From: Acinetobacter sp. ANC 4558 | GTDB lineage: Bacteria > Pseudomonadota > Gammaproteobacteria > Pseudomonadales > Moraxellaceae | Assembly: GCF_002135375.1 (NCBI RefSeq) | Contig: NZ_NEGH01000001.1 | Location: 363,442-427,441, forward strand | Direction of reading: 5' to 3' | DNA length: 64,000 bases | Shown here: piece after piece, positions 1 to 8,960 of the stretch | How positions within the stretch are numbered: position 1 is the stretch's first letter | Layout of the letters: each line of letters starts with the position of its first letter | Program-made: the position numbers and the translations under genes | Notes under the pieces: model-generated | Seen by the model: the letters and a program-made list of their open reading frames with translations, nothing else | Told to the model about the DNA's origin: nothing | Databases searched by the model: none

Positions 1-471
1 GATTTATTAAATGAAGTTACGGCTTTTATATGGGCTGAAGCAGACATGCTAGATCATTTAGAGCATGAGTCATGGTTGAACTTATGGAATAAAGATGGTG
101 TGTATATTATTCCGATTGATCCAAGTTTGACAGATTATGAAAATAACTTGAATTATGCTTATGACAACCATCATATGCGTCAATTACGAGTGAATCGTTT
201 GGAAAATGGTGAAGCGATTTCAGCAACGCCACGCGCAAATACGGTTCGTAGCGTATCTCGTGTACGTATACTAAAAGATGAGGATGGTGAGATTGTTTTA
301 CGTTGTGCACAGAATTTACGAGAGTTTCGTAAAGAGAGTTTAAAGCATTATACGGCCGATGTGACCTTTCATTTAGTGCGTGATGAAGAACAGGGTTTTA
401 AGATTAACCGTAAGATTATCAATTTAGTGAACTCGACAGATACATTAGCGGGTATCAGTTATATTCTTTAG
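1..471 (+). CDS. iacD: Aromatic-ring-hydroxylating dioxygenase beta subunit, IacD-like (5' end outside window)
   Basis: The reading frame is open from base 1, so the gene begins upstream; 156 residues are visible. Ring-hydroxylating dioxygenase small subunits are NTF2-like folds of about 160-180 residues, so only a few N-terminal residues should be missing. Motifs typical of the family are visible: an early E-x-W-L-x-L-W segment, a DNHHMRQLRV-like stretch and a C-terminal R-K-I-I-N-L strand. The beta subunit is structural and supports the catalytic Rieske alpha subunit. It is followed 9 bp later by an SDR, then a Rieske reductase and a flavin reductase, an order that matches iacD-E-F-G of indole-3-acetate degradation. 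The symbol rests on this order; another aromatic dioxygenase is possible. Confidence 0.75.
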   Translation, partial: DLLNEVTAFIWAEADMLDHLEHESWLNLWNKDGVYIIPIDPSLTDYENNLNYAYDNHHMRQLRVNRLENGEAISATPRANTVRSVSRVRILKDEDGEIVLRCAQNLREFRKESLKHYTADVTFHLVRDEEQGFKINRKIINLVNSTDTLAGISYIL

Positions 472-480
472 GAGAAAAAC

Positions 481-1218
481 ATGAAACAGGTTGTTTTAGT
501 AACTGGTGCTGCATCTGGATTAGGAAATGTCATTGCTGAATATTTCGCAAGTCAAGGACATCAAGTCATTTTAACTGCAAGCACCTTAGAAAAAGCTGAG
601 AATGCAAAAGCACGTAGTGCCAATGCAAATAATATGTTTCCATTTAAGTTAGATATTTCTATTGAAGCTGATTTTTATGATGCAGTGGCTTGGATTGAAA
701 AACAATTTTCTAAGCTCGATGTACTCATTAATAATGCAACAGTCACTAAGGCAACTCCTGTTCTTGAAATAACAGCTGCAGATTTTGATTGGATTACCCA
801 AGTCAACCAGCGTGGCACATTTCAGGCATGTCAAATCATTGGTCAATACATGGCAAAAAAAGGCTATGGACGAATTGTCAATATGGCATCCTTGGCGGGT
901 CAAAATGGTGGAACGGCAACAGGTGCACACTATGCAGCAACTAAGGGTGCAATTGTAACTTTAACAAAAATTTTTGCTAAAGAATTTGCAGCCAAAGGTG
1001 TAACGGTCAATGCGATTGCACCAGGTCCAATGGAATCACCAATTGTGCATAGTGTGGTATCCGATGAAAAAATGGAACAATTTATCCAAAATATCCCTGT
1101 AAAAGCATTAGGCAGTATGACGTTTATTGCTGAAACTTGTGCACTATTGGCAAGCCCAACAGCGGCTTTCGTCACAGGTGCAACATGGGATATTAATGGG
1201 GGATTATTTATGCGTTAA
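481..1218 (+). CDS. iacE: Short-chain dehydrogenase/reductase, IacE-like
   Basis: This 245-residue protein is a classical SDR. It has the TGxxxGxG nucleotide-binding motif (T8 to G15), an INNA motif near residue 83, and the catalytic triad S137, Y151 and K155. The C-terminus ends in the usual D-I-N-G-G. A ribosome-binding site (aggag) precedes ATG 481. Sitting between a dioxygenase beta subunit and a Rieske reductase, it probably dehydrogenates the cis-dihydrodiol or another hydroxylated intermediate of the indole-3-acetate route, as proposed for IacE. The SDR family is certain; the substrate is inferred from context only. Confidence 0.78.
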   Translation: MKQVVLVTGAASGLGNVIAEYFASQGHQVILTASTLEKAENAKARSANANNMFPFKLDISIEADFYDAVAWIEKQFSKLDVLINNATVTKATPVLEITAADFDWITQVNQRGTFQACQIIGQYMAKKGYGRIVNMASLAGQNGGTATGAHYAATKGAIVTLTKIFAKEFAAKGVTVNAIAPGPMESPIVHSVVSDEKMEQFIQNIPVKALGSMTFIAETCALLASPTAAFVTGATWDINGGLFMR

Positions 1219-1251
1219 GCCTTACGGCTTTTCGTATAAGAGGAAGGTATT

Positions 1252-2205
1252 ATGACTGAGCTATATAATGTCATTGTAAAAAATCGCCATGTTGAGGGTG
1301 ATAATGTTGCAGTAATGGAATTTGAATCGATAAATTCGACTGCATTACCTAAAATTGAAGCAGGGGCACATATTGATGTTCATTTGCCCAATGGCATGGT
1401 TCGTCAGTATTCACTTTGTCAAAATCCGAATCAAGTGGGGACTTTCCGCTTAGGGATTTTGCGAGATCCTGAGTCTAGAGGTGGTTCTGTATCAGCTTTT
1501 GATGATTTAAAAGATGGTATGCAGATTCAAGTAAGTGAACCTAAAAACCTTTTTCCTTTAGTGCAAGCAAAACATAGTGTTCTTATTGGTGGTGGCATAG
1601 GTATTACACCTCTGATTACTATGGCCTACCAATTGGCCTCTCAAGGGGAATCTTTTGAACTGCATTATTGCGGTGCAAGCCCTGAAAGATGTGCTTTTGT
1701 AAATGAAATTAAAAATAGTGAATTAGCTGCATTTACCACTTTTCACTTTAAGTCGGAAGGTGCAAGTCATCGCGATTTTTTCCAATCTGCGATTCAAAAT
1801 ATTGATGGTGAAAGTCATATTTATACCTGTGGTCCAAATGGTTTCATGGATTGGGTGATTAATTTAGCGGTTACTCAAAAATTTCCTGAAAACCAAATTC
1901 ATAAAGAATATTTCCAAGTTGAAGTAGAAACAGGTGGAAATGCTTTTGAAGTTGTTGCAGAGCGAAGTGGAAAAATTATTTTAGTTGATGCAGAAGAAAC
2001 AATTTTACAAGCATTGGCAAGAGAAGGTATTGAAATTGAAATGTCTTGTGAGCAAGGCGTTTGCGGGACATGTATGTGTGATGTGATTGAAGGTGAACCA
2101 GACCATCGAGATGTTTATTTTACAGATGAAGAAAAGGCCAGTAATGAGCAAATATTAGTATGTTGTTCTCGTTCTAAATCTTCACGTTTAGTTCTCGATA
2201 TTTAG
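1252..2205 (+). CDS. iacF: Phthalate-dioxygenase-type reductase (FMN, NAD, 2Fe-2S), IacF-like
   Basis: This 317-residue protein has the three-part PDR/VanB layout. It starts with an FMN-binding beta-barrel (R-Q-Y-S-L near residue 50), followed by an NAD-binding domain (IGGGIGITPL near residue 115 and a C-G-P motif near residue 195). It ends in a plant-type ferredoxin domain with cysteines C266, C271, C274 and C304. Such proteins pass electrons from NADH to a Rieske oxygenase, here presumably the IacC/IacD enzyme whose beta subunit lies two genes upstream. The family is clear; the iac assignment is by gene order. Confidence 0.8.
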   Translation: MTELYNVIVKNRHVEGDNVAVMEFESINSTALPKIEAGAHIDVHLPNGMVRQYSLCQNPNQVGTFRLGILRDPESRGGSVSAFDDLKDGMQIQVSEPKNLFPLVQAKHSVLIGGGIGITPLITMAYQLASQGESFELHYCGASPERCAFVNEIKNSELAAFTTFHFKSEGASHRDFFQSAIQNIDGESHIYTCGPNGFMDWVINLAVTQKFPENQIHKEYFQVEVETGGNAFEVVAERSGKIILVDAEETILQALAREGIEIEMSCEQGVCGTCMCDVIEGEPDHRDVYFTDEEKASNEQILVCCSRSKSSRLVLDI

Positions 2206-2236
2206 GTCAAGCATCATCGCTGTAGAAACAGATTGA

Positions 2237-3217
<981 letters not shown>

Positions 3218-3223
3218 ATATAG

Positions 3224-3261
3224 AACCAGTAAAAGAATAATTTTTTTACTGGTTTATTTTT
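3224..3261 (+). terminator. Rho-independent terminator after iacG
   Basis: An 11-bp stem pairs AACCAGTAAAA (3224-3234) with TTTTACTGGTT (3244-3254) around a 9-nt AT-rich loop, followed by TATTTTTT. It starts 7 bp after the iacG stop codon and ends the iac operon. Confidence 0.85.
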
Positions 3262-3421
3262 TGCATGATAAATAAAGATAATATTTTTGATTTTTAGCAA
3301 TCTATGCTAAGACTATAGTTTAGAAAATTAACATCATGCGATTGAAACAAAGGTGAATATCACAGATTAAAAATACAGCGAATTTCAGGATTGAAATTTG
3401 AACGCTTAAAAGGAAACTGTT

Positions 3422-4330
3422 ATGAATACTTATATTAATAATGCAGTTATGGCGTGGAAGCGTGAGCTTCAAAACGTTTGTGGAGATTTTGAAATTGCAT
3501 TTGATATGCAAAACTCACTCTTTATTGGTGATATAAAGTCCTTTTTATTGGGTGAAACTGAAATTGCATTTATTAAAAGTAATGCGAATTATATTTGTCG
3601 GAATGAAGGAATTTCTGATCGAGCAAAAGATCGATTTTGTTTTTTGATTTTACAATATACAGGAAAGATGAAAATTGACTATCAAGGGCAGACCATTACC
3701 TTGAATGAGGGCGATATTGTATTACTAGATTCAGAAGAAAAAATAGAAATGTATCCTCAAGGATTATTTAGTCATATTTCAGTGCATCTATATCGTGAAA
3801 AATTATATAAACAAGGTATTAATGAAAATCATTTTGGAAAACTCATTACTTCAAATATGAGTGGACATTTATTAAAAGGCATGTTGCAAAATTTATCACC
3901 GATTAATATTGAGCTTTGGTATGCCAAAGAAGATGAAAATGCCTTTGAAGATGCTTTGATTGCTTTAATTAAACCTACAATTAATTATAAAAATATTGAA
4001 ATACTTGATCACTTAAATGTAAAAGCTGAACGATTTATTGTAGAACACTTAGAACAACCTAATTTAAACTCTCAAATGGTTGCAGATTATTTAGGCATTT
4101 CAATTCGACATCTATTTCGGTTATTTGAAAATAAGCAGCAAACCGTACATCAATATATTCAAACACAGCGCTTAGAGAAAATTAAATATGAACTCAGGGA
4201 TGTGAATAATAAAGATGTTTCTATTTCTGATATTGCGCTGAAGTATGGCTTCAGTGACAGCGCTCATTTCTCTAAATTGTTTAGAAAAATCATTGGTATT
4301 TCCCCGAGAGAATATCGTATTAGTGATTAA
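3422..4330 (+). CDS. AraC-family transcriptional regulator (FeaR-like)
   Basis: This 302-residue protein has a cupin-like AraC-binding N-terminal half and a C-terminal double helix-turn-helix of AraC type (about residues 195-300). Hallmarks are VADYLGISIRHLFRLF in the first HTH and SDIALKYGFSDSAHFSKLF in the second, followed by S-P-R-E-Y-R. An AAAAGGA ribosome-binding site precedes ATG 3422. Size and layout fit FeaR, the E. coli activator of phenylacetaldehyde dehydrogenase. It lies just upstream of a GMC alcohol dehydrogenase and a 499-residue FeaB-like aldehyde dehydrogenase, which it probably activates in response to an aryl-ethyl compound. The effector is not known. Confidence 0.8.
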   Translation: MNTYINNAVMAWKRELQNVCGDFEIAFDMQNSLFIGDIKSFLLGETEIAFIKSNANYICRNEGISDRAKDRFCFLILQYTGKMKIDYQGQTITLNEGDIVLLDSEEKIEMYPQGLFSHISVHLYREKLYKQGINENHFGKLITSNMSGHLLKGMLQNLSPINIELWYAKEDENAFEDALIALIKPTINYKNIEILDHLNVKAERFIVEHLEQPNLNSQMVADYLGISIRHLFRLFENKQQTVHQYIQTQRLEKIKYELRDVNNKDVSISDIALKYGFSDSAHFSKLFRKIIGISPREYRISD

Positions 4331-4605
4331 AAATTAATTGATTTATTAAAAGAATATTGAAATTAATTTTAATAAATTATGACGAATGGCATGTAAAAAA
4401 GAATATGGCTAACATAAGTTTAATTGGTTTAATTATTATAAATAGGCAATAATTTAAATTTTATAAAATAATAACTTATTGAATATTATAAACTATTTTT
4501 TAAATGTCCTGATTTGACATAAATAATGTCACGTTTATACAAGAACATTAAAGCGAATAAATGATGTAATCAAAAGAATGGATTTAGAGCAATTAGGGAA
4601 AAGCG
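4331..4605. other. AT-rich intergenic promoter region upstream of the GMC operon
   Basis: No coding sequence is visible in these 275 bp. The only clear structure is an inverted repeat at 4515-4531, listed separately. Everything else is AT-rich and compatible with an activated promoter. Confidence 0.6.
4515..4531. promoter_or_regulatory. Inverted repeat, candidate operator
   Basis: TGACAT and ATGTCA are separated by aaata, giving a perfect 6-bp dyad centred about 83 bp upstream of the GMC start codon. It is a plausible binding site for a regulator of this operon. AraC-family proteins more often use direct repeats, so the assignment is open. Confidence 0.4.
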
Positions 4606-6213
4606 ATGAATTTGGAATACGATTACATCATCATTGGTGCAGGATCTGCAGGTTGTGTTGTTGCAGCTCGATTACTTCAAGCAAAAGCAGGCACCGTATT
4701 ATTATTAGAAGCAGGAACGAAAGACAATAGTCCGTTTCATAAAATTCCTGCCACTGTGGTTAAGGTTTTTCAACAAAAGTCATGGCCGTATATGACAACG
4801 CCACAAAAGCATTGTAATAATCGCGAAATGATTTTAGCCCAAGGAAAAGTATTGGGTGGTGGAAGCTCTGTTAACGGTATGATTTATTGCCGTGGTCAAC
4901 GTCATGATTATGATTTATGGGCATCAGATTGGGGATGCACAGAATGGTCATATCAACATGTATTACCATTTTATAAGCATGCTGAAAATAATGAAAGCCT
5001 GGGTGATGAATATCATGGTAAAGCTGGCATTCTCCCTGTAAGTGAAAATCGCTATCGTCATCCATTAGTGATGTCATGTGTTCGTGCTGGTCAAGAAATG
5101 GGCATGAAATACGTCACAGATATTAATGGCTGGGATCAAGACGGTGTTGGTTTTTATCAAACGACAACTAAAAATGGTGAACGGGCGAGTACGGCTCAAA
5201 CTTATTTAAAAGCGGTGGGTGACAATCCAAATTTAAAAGTGATTACTGATGCACTTGTACATCAAGTTACCACAAGTGGACAGACAGCAACTGGTGTGAT
5301 TTATAGTGTCAATGGTGCTGCACCAATTGAAATTAAAGCACGTAAAGAAGTTATTGTCAGTGCAGGGGCAATTGGTAGTCCGAAAGTTTTATTACTGTCT
5401 GGTATTGGACCAAAACAGCATTTACAAGACATTGGAATTCCTTGCGTACAAGACTTGCCAGTAGGTGACAATTTCCATGACCATTTGCATATGTCAGTGA
5501 ATGCAACGATTACCACAGGAAATAGCTTACTCGGTGAAGATAAAGGTCTAAAAGGCTTAAAGCACGGATTACAATGGTATTTTACTCGTTCAGGTCTACT
5601 TACATCGAATATTCTTGAAGGTGCTGGGTTTATTGATACCAGTAATTTAGGACGTCCAGATGTGCAATTCCACTTTCTCCCTGTTCTTGATAATTTTGAC
5701 AATACACCCGGAGAAAAAGCTGCTGCAGAAGAGCATGGTCTGACCATTAAAGTTGGGCATATTCAGCCCAAAGCACGGGGTACTTTGCGTTTAAAAAGTA
5801 AAAACCCAAGTGATTTACCTGTGATCGATCCAAATTATTTGGGCGATCAATTAGATGTTGATGCAAATATTCGTGCTGTTCAAGCTGGGCTACGTTTATT
5901 ACAACAACCGTCACTAAAAGCAATTGTTAAAAACATTGTAGAACCTGCAAATACAGATCCAGATGATGTTGAAGCAATTGAAAAATGGATGCGACAAAAC
6001 ATCAAAACAGTCTATCACCCAGCTGGATCATGCAAAATGGGGAACTCTGCTTCAGACTCTGTGACAGACCAAACCTTAAAAGTACATGGCTTTGATAATT
6101 TAAGAGTCATTGATTGTTCAATTTGCCCTCAGGTTCCAAGCGGAAATACCAATGCGGTTGCCATTATGATTGGTGAGCGTGGTGCTGATTTTATTTTGAA
6201 TAAAACTGCGTAA
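4606..6213 (+). CDS. GMC-family FAD-dependent alcohol dehydrogenase/oxidase
   Basis: This 535-residue protein opens with the FAD-binding GAGSAGC motif (residues about 11-17) and the ADP-binding E about 20 residues later. It carries GMC signature 1 (GKVLGGGSSVNGMIY-like, near residue 85), signature 2 (GSPKVLLLSGIGP, near residue 262) and the C-terminal catalytic HPAGSCKMG plus NTNAVAIMIGERGAD. It resembles the choline dehydrogenase/AlkJ branch. It is followed by an aldehyde dehydrogenase 60 bp later, so a two-step alcohol-to-acid oxidation is likely. Next to iac genes, tryptophol or 2-phenylethanol are reasonable substrates, but this is inference. Confidence 0.85.
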   Translation: MNLEYDYIIIGAGSAGCVVAARLLQAKAGTVLLLEAGTKDNSPFHKIPATVVKVFQQKSWPYMTTPQKHCNNREMILAQGKVLGGGSSVNGMIYCRGQRHDYDLWASDWGCTEWSYQHVLPFYKHAENNESLGDEYHGKAGILPVSENRYRHPLVMSCVRAGQEMGMKYVTDINGWDQDGVGFYQTTTKNGERASTAQTYLKAVGDNPNLKVITDALVHQVTTSGQTATGVIYSVNGAAPIEIKARKEVIVSAGAIGSPKVLLLSGIGPKQHLQDIGIPCVQDLPVGDNFHDHLHMSVNATITTGNSLLGEDKGLKGLKHGLQWYFTRSGLLTSNILEGAGFIDTSNLGRPDVQFHFLPVLDNFDNTPGEKAAAEEHGLTIKVGHIQPKARGTLRLKSKNPSDLPVIDPNYLGDQLDVDANIRAVQAGLRLLQQPSLKAIVKNIVEPANTDPDDVEAIEKWMRQNIKTVYHPAGSCKMGNSASDSVTDQTLKVHGFDNLRVIDCSICPQVPSGNTNAVAIMIGERGADFILNKTA

Positions 6214-6273
6214 TACCGTACAGGGTATGGTCATCATTTCGTTGAATAACGAATTACAAAAATTTGAAAATAT

Positions 6274-7773
6274 ATGGATTGTAAAATGAGCGAAGTACAG
6301 ATTTTATCAAGTATTCAACAGTTTTTAACACGTAAGCATGGGCATTTTATTCAGGGTCAACACGTTGAAGCAGAACTTTCGGAACGTATTGAGCTTAAAA
6401 ACCCTGCAACTGAACAAGTCATTGCAACGATTGCATGTGGTAATGAAAATGAAGTGAATCAGGCGGTTGATAGTGCTCATGATGCATTTATAAATGCTTG
6501 GGCAAATACATCCCCGTATGAACGCGGGTTAAAATTAAATAAATTAGCTGATTTAGTTGAACAACATGCAGAAGAGCTGGCTCAACTTGAAACTCTTACC
6601 ACAGGGAAATTGATTAACTTATCTCGTCATTTAGAAGTGGCACAAACTGCGGTCTTTTTAAGATATTTTGCGGGTTGGGCGACTAAAATTCATGGTCAAA
6701 CGATGCAGCCTTCTATTCCTTCTGCTCAAGGGGAAAAATATACAGCATATACTGTACGTCAGCCTATTGGAGTTGTTGCTGGAATTGTACCGTGGAATTT
6801 CTCTTTAATGATTGGAGCATGGAAAATCGGTTCAGCACTAACGACAGGCTGTACTATTGTCTTAAAACCAAGTGAATTTACGACGTTATCACTATTACGT
6901 CTTGCAGAGCTTGCGATTGAGGCAGGAATTCCAGCAGGAGTAATTAATGTTGTGACTGGTAAAGGTAATGTAGGGCAATACTTAATTGATTCACCGAAAG
7001 TTAAAAAAGTATCATTTACAGGATCTGTTCCAACAGGTATTGCCATTGGTCAACAAGCGATGCGTAGTGATTTAACACGAGTCAGTCTAGAGTTGGGCGG
7101 TAAAAATGCAGCCATTATTTTGGCTGATTCCAATATTGACGAAATTTTACCAAGACTATTACAAGCAACGTATGTACACCAAGGGCAAGTGTGTGCTGCA
7201 CCAGAGCAATTCTTTGTTCATCAATCGAAGTATGATGAATTTGTTGCCAAAGCGTCAGGTGCAATTCAACAGTTTGTCATTGGTTCACCTTTAGATGAAA
7301 GCAGTATGTTTGGACCACTATCTAATCAACCTCATTTTGAAAAAGTGAAGGCATATTTAGAATTAGCCAAGAAAAATGATCAAATTATTGCAGGTGGACG
7401 TATTTTAGAAGGGCAAGGCTATTTTGTAGAGCCGACTTTATTAAAAATTACAGATATTCATGATCCATTATTTGTAGAAGAAACCTTTGGTCCAGTGGTG
7501 AATGTTATTCCATTTGAAACAGAAGAGGAAATGTTGAATAAGGTTAATCATTCAAGATTTGGCTTAACTGCGAGCATTTGGTCAAACAACTTATCTCAAG
7601 TTTTAAATTTAATTCCTAAAGTTGAAGCAGGTTCAGTTTGGGTGAATATGCATACGTTTTTAGACCCATCTGTTCCGTTTGGTGGTGTGAAGGCTTCAGG
7701 TGTTGGGCGTGAGTTTTCAGATGCCTTTATTGATGATTATACCGAATTAAAATCAGTCATGATCTGTTACTAA
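6274..7773 (+). CDS. NAD-dependent aldehyde dehydrogenase, phenylacetaldehyde dehydrogenase (FeaB)-like
   Basis: This 499-residue ALDH-superfamily protein has the NAD-binding PWNFSL and KPSEFT motifs, FTGSVPTG, the general base E273 in LELGGK, and the nucleophile C307 in GQVCAAPEQ. Its length equals that of E. coli FeaB, and the FeaR-like AraC gene upstream strengthens the comparison. ATG 6274 and ATG 6286 are both possible starts; neither has a strong ribosome-binding site. It should oxidise the aldehyde made by the GMC enzyme just upstream to the corresponding aryl-acetate. Specificity for indole-3-acetaldehyde versus phenylacetaldehyde cannot be told from sequence alone. Confidence 0.85.
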   Translation: MDCKMSEVQILSSIQQFLTRKHGHFIQGQHVEAELSERIELKNPATEQVIATIACGNENEVNQAVDSAHDAFINAWANTSPYERGLKLNKLADLVEQHAEELAQLETLTTGKLINLSRHLEVAQTAVFLRYFAGWATKIHGQTMQPSIPSAQGEKYTAYTVRQPIGVVAGIVPWNFSLMIGAWKIGSALTTGCTIVLKPSEFTTLSLLRLAELAIEAGIPAGVINVVTGKGNVGQYLIDSPKVKKVSFTGSVPTGIAIGQQAMRSDLTRVSLELGGKNAAIILADSNIDEILPRLLQATYVHQGQVCAAPEQFFVHQSKYDEFVAKASGAIQQFVIGSPLDESSMFGPLSNQPHFEKVKAYLELAKKNDQIIAGGRILEGQGYFVEPTLLKITDIHDPLFVEETFGPVVNVIPFETEEEMLNKVNHSRFGLTASIWSNNLSQVLNLIPKVEAGSVWVNMHTFLDPSVPFGGVKASGVGREFSDAFIDDYTELKSVMICY

Positions 7774-7859
7774 TCGAAGACGTTACATCAGATGAATGAA
7801 TGATTAATGTCAGTTTATGGATGAAATAAACGTAATTTTTAACAATTAAAGGGATTTAT

Positions 7860-8795
7860 ATGAATAAGGGATTCATCAGCAGCGTATTGATTTTAGGCTT
7901 TTCGAATACTGTCATGGCAGGTGCATTGCCAACTGTGAATTTGGGAATGACCAGTTTTGTCGATGGAGCAGTTCCAGCTGGTTCTGGCTGGTATGCTCAA
8001 AGCTATGTACAAAACTATAGTGCAAATAGCATTCGTGATGCACAAGGGAATAAAATCCCCTTGCCTAAATCAGATGTAGATTATATTTCAGTTGCTCAAC
8101 AATTGAGTTATGTACCTGAAAAAACGATTGCAGGAGGACATATTGGTTTGAATATGCTTGTTCCAGTGTTGGCACATATTGATGTGGATGATGGCTTAAA
8201 TCATCAAGCAATTAAAGCACAAAGAGGTATGGCTGATTTAGTGGTTGGAACATTTATTCAATTTGATCCTATCATGGGTGAAAGTGGTCCGAAGTTTGCT
8301 CATCGCTTTGAGTTTCAAGTGAATTTACCCACTGGAAAATATGATCGAAATAAAGATATAAATCCAGGTGCAAATGCAGTATCGTTCGATCCTTATTGGG
8401 CTGCCACGTATTGGATTGATCCTAAATGGACTGTATCAGGGCGTTTTCATTATTTATATAGTTTAAAAAATAATGATCCTAATTATACGTATGGGAATGC
8501 AAAAAATCTTCAAGCTGGACAAGCATTACATGCCAATTTTGAAACGAGTTATGCATTTTCTCCACATCTACGTTTGGGATTGAATGGTTACTGGCTAAAG
8601 CAAATTACTGAAACTAAGGTTGATGGTGCTAAATTAAAAGACAGTAAAGAACAAGTTTGGGCAATTGGCCCAGGTGCGATGTATAGTTTTGATCAACATG
8701 ATCATTTGGCTGCAAATTTATATTTTGAGCAAAATGCTGAAAATCGTCCACAAGGCACAAATTTGGTACTGCGCTATATTCATCATTTTCATTAA
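7860..8795 (+). CDS. SphA-family (MetA phenol-degradation type) outer membrane protein
   Basis: This 311-residue protein has a signal peptide cleaved near VMA-GALP (residues about 18-21), followed by alternating amphipathic segments and a terminal aromatic residue region (YIHHFH), all consistent with an outer membrane beta-barrel. It matches the COG4313/MetA-pathway family, found next to many aromatic degradation operons and thought to help uptake of hydrophobic substrates. It is the last gene of the GMC-ALDH operon and is closed by a perfect terminator. A transport role is family knowledge, not shown directly. Confidence 0.72.
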   Translation: MNKGFISSVLILGFSNTVMAGALPTVNLGMTSFVDGAVPAGSGWYAQSYVQNYSANSIRDAQGNKIPLPKSDVDYISVAQQLSYVPEKTIAGGHIGLNMLVPVLAHIDVDDGLNHQAIKAQRGMADLVVGTFIQFDPIMGESGPKFAHRFEFQVNLPTGKYDRNKDINPGANAVSFDPYWAATYWIDPKWTVSGRFHYLYSLKNNDPNYTYGNAKNLQAGQALHANFETSYAFSPHLRLGLNGYWLKQITETKVDGAKLKDSKEQVWAIGPGAMYSFDQHDHLAANLYFEQNAENRPQGTNLVLRYIHHFH

Positions 8796-8818
8796 TAGAG
8801 CATGATTGTATAAAGTAT

Positions 8819-8851
8819 AAAAAGGGTCATAACATGGATATGACCCTTTTT
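8819..8851 (+). terminator. Perfect hairpin terminator
   Basis: A 13-bp perfect stem (AAAAAGGGTCATA with TATGACCCTTTTT) encloses a 7-nt loop. It has A and T tracts on both sides and so can act in both directions between the sphA-like gene and the convergent adeB. Confidence 0.9.
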
Positions 8852-8960
8852 ATTATTGAATATTCTTAAAGCTAATTTTGACGGATTGTTCTGTGTGTGA
8901 GTCCAATTATGTTATGAAATAGGCAATGAAAGCGGTGATCTGTTTCATCATTCTAAGGCT

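Noticed and set aside
5301..5747. 148-codon minus-strand frame inside the GMC gene
   Set aside because: Antisense shadow of a gene with full family motifs; no independent evidence.
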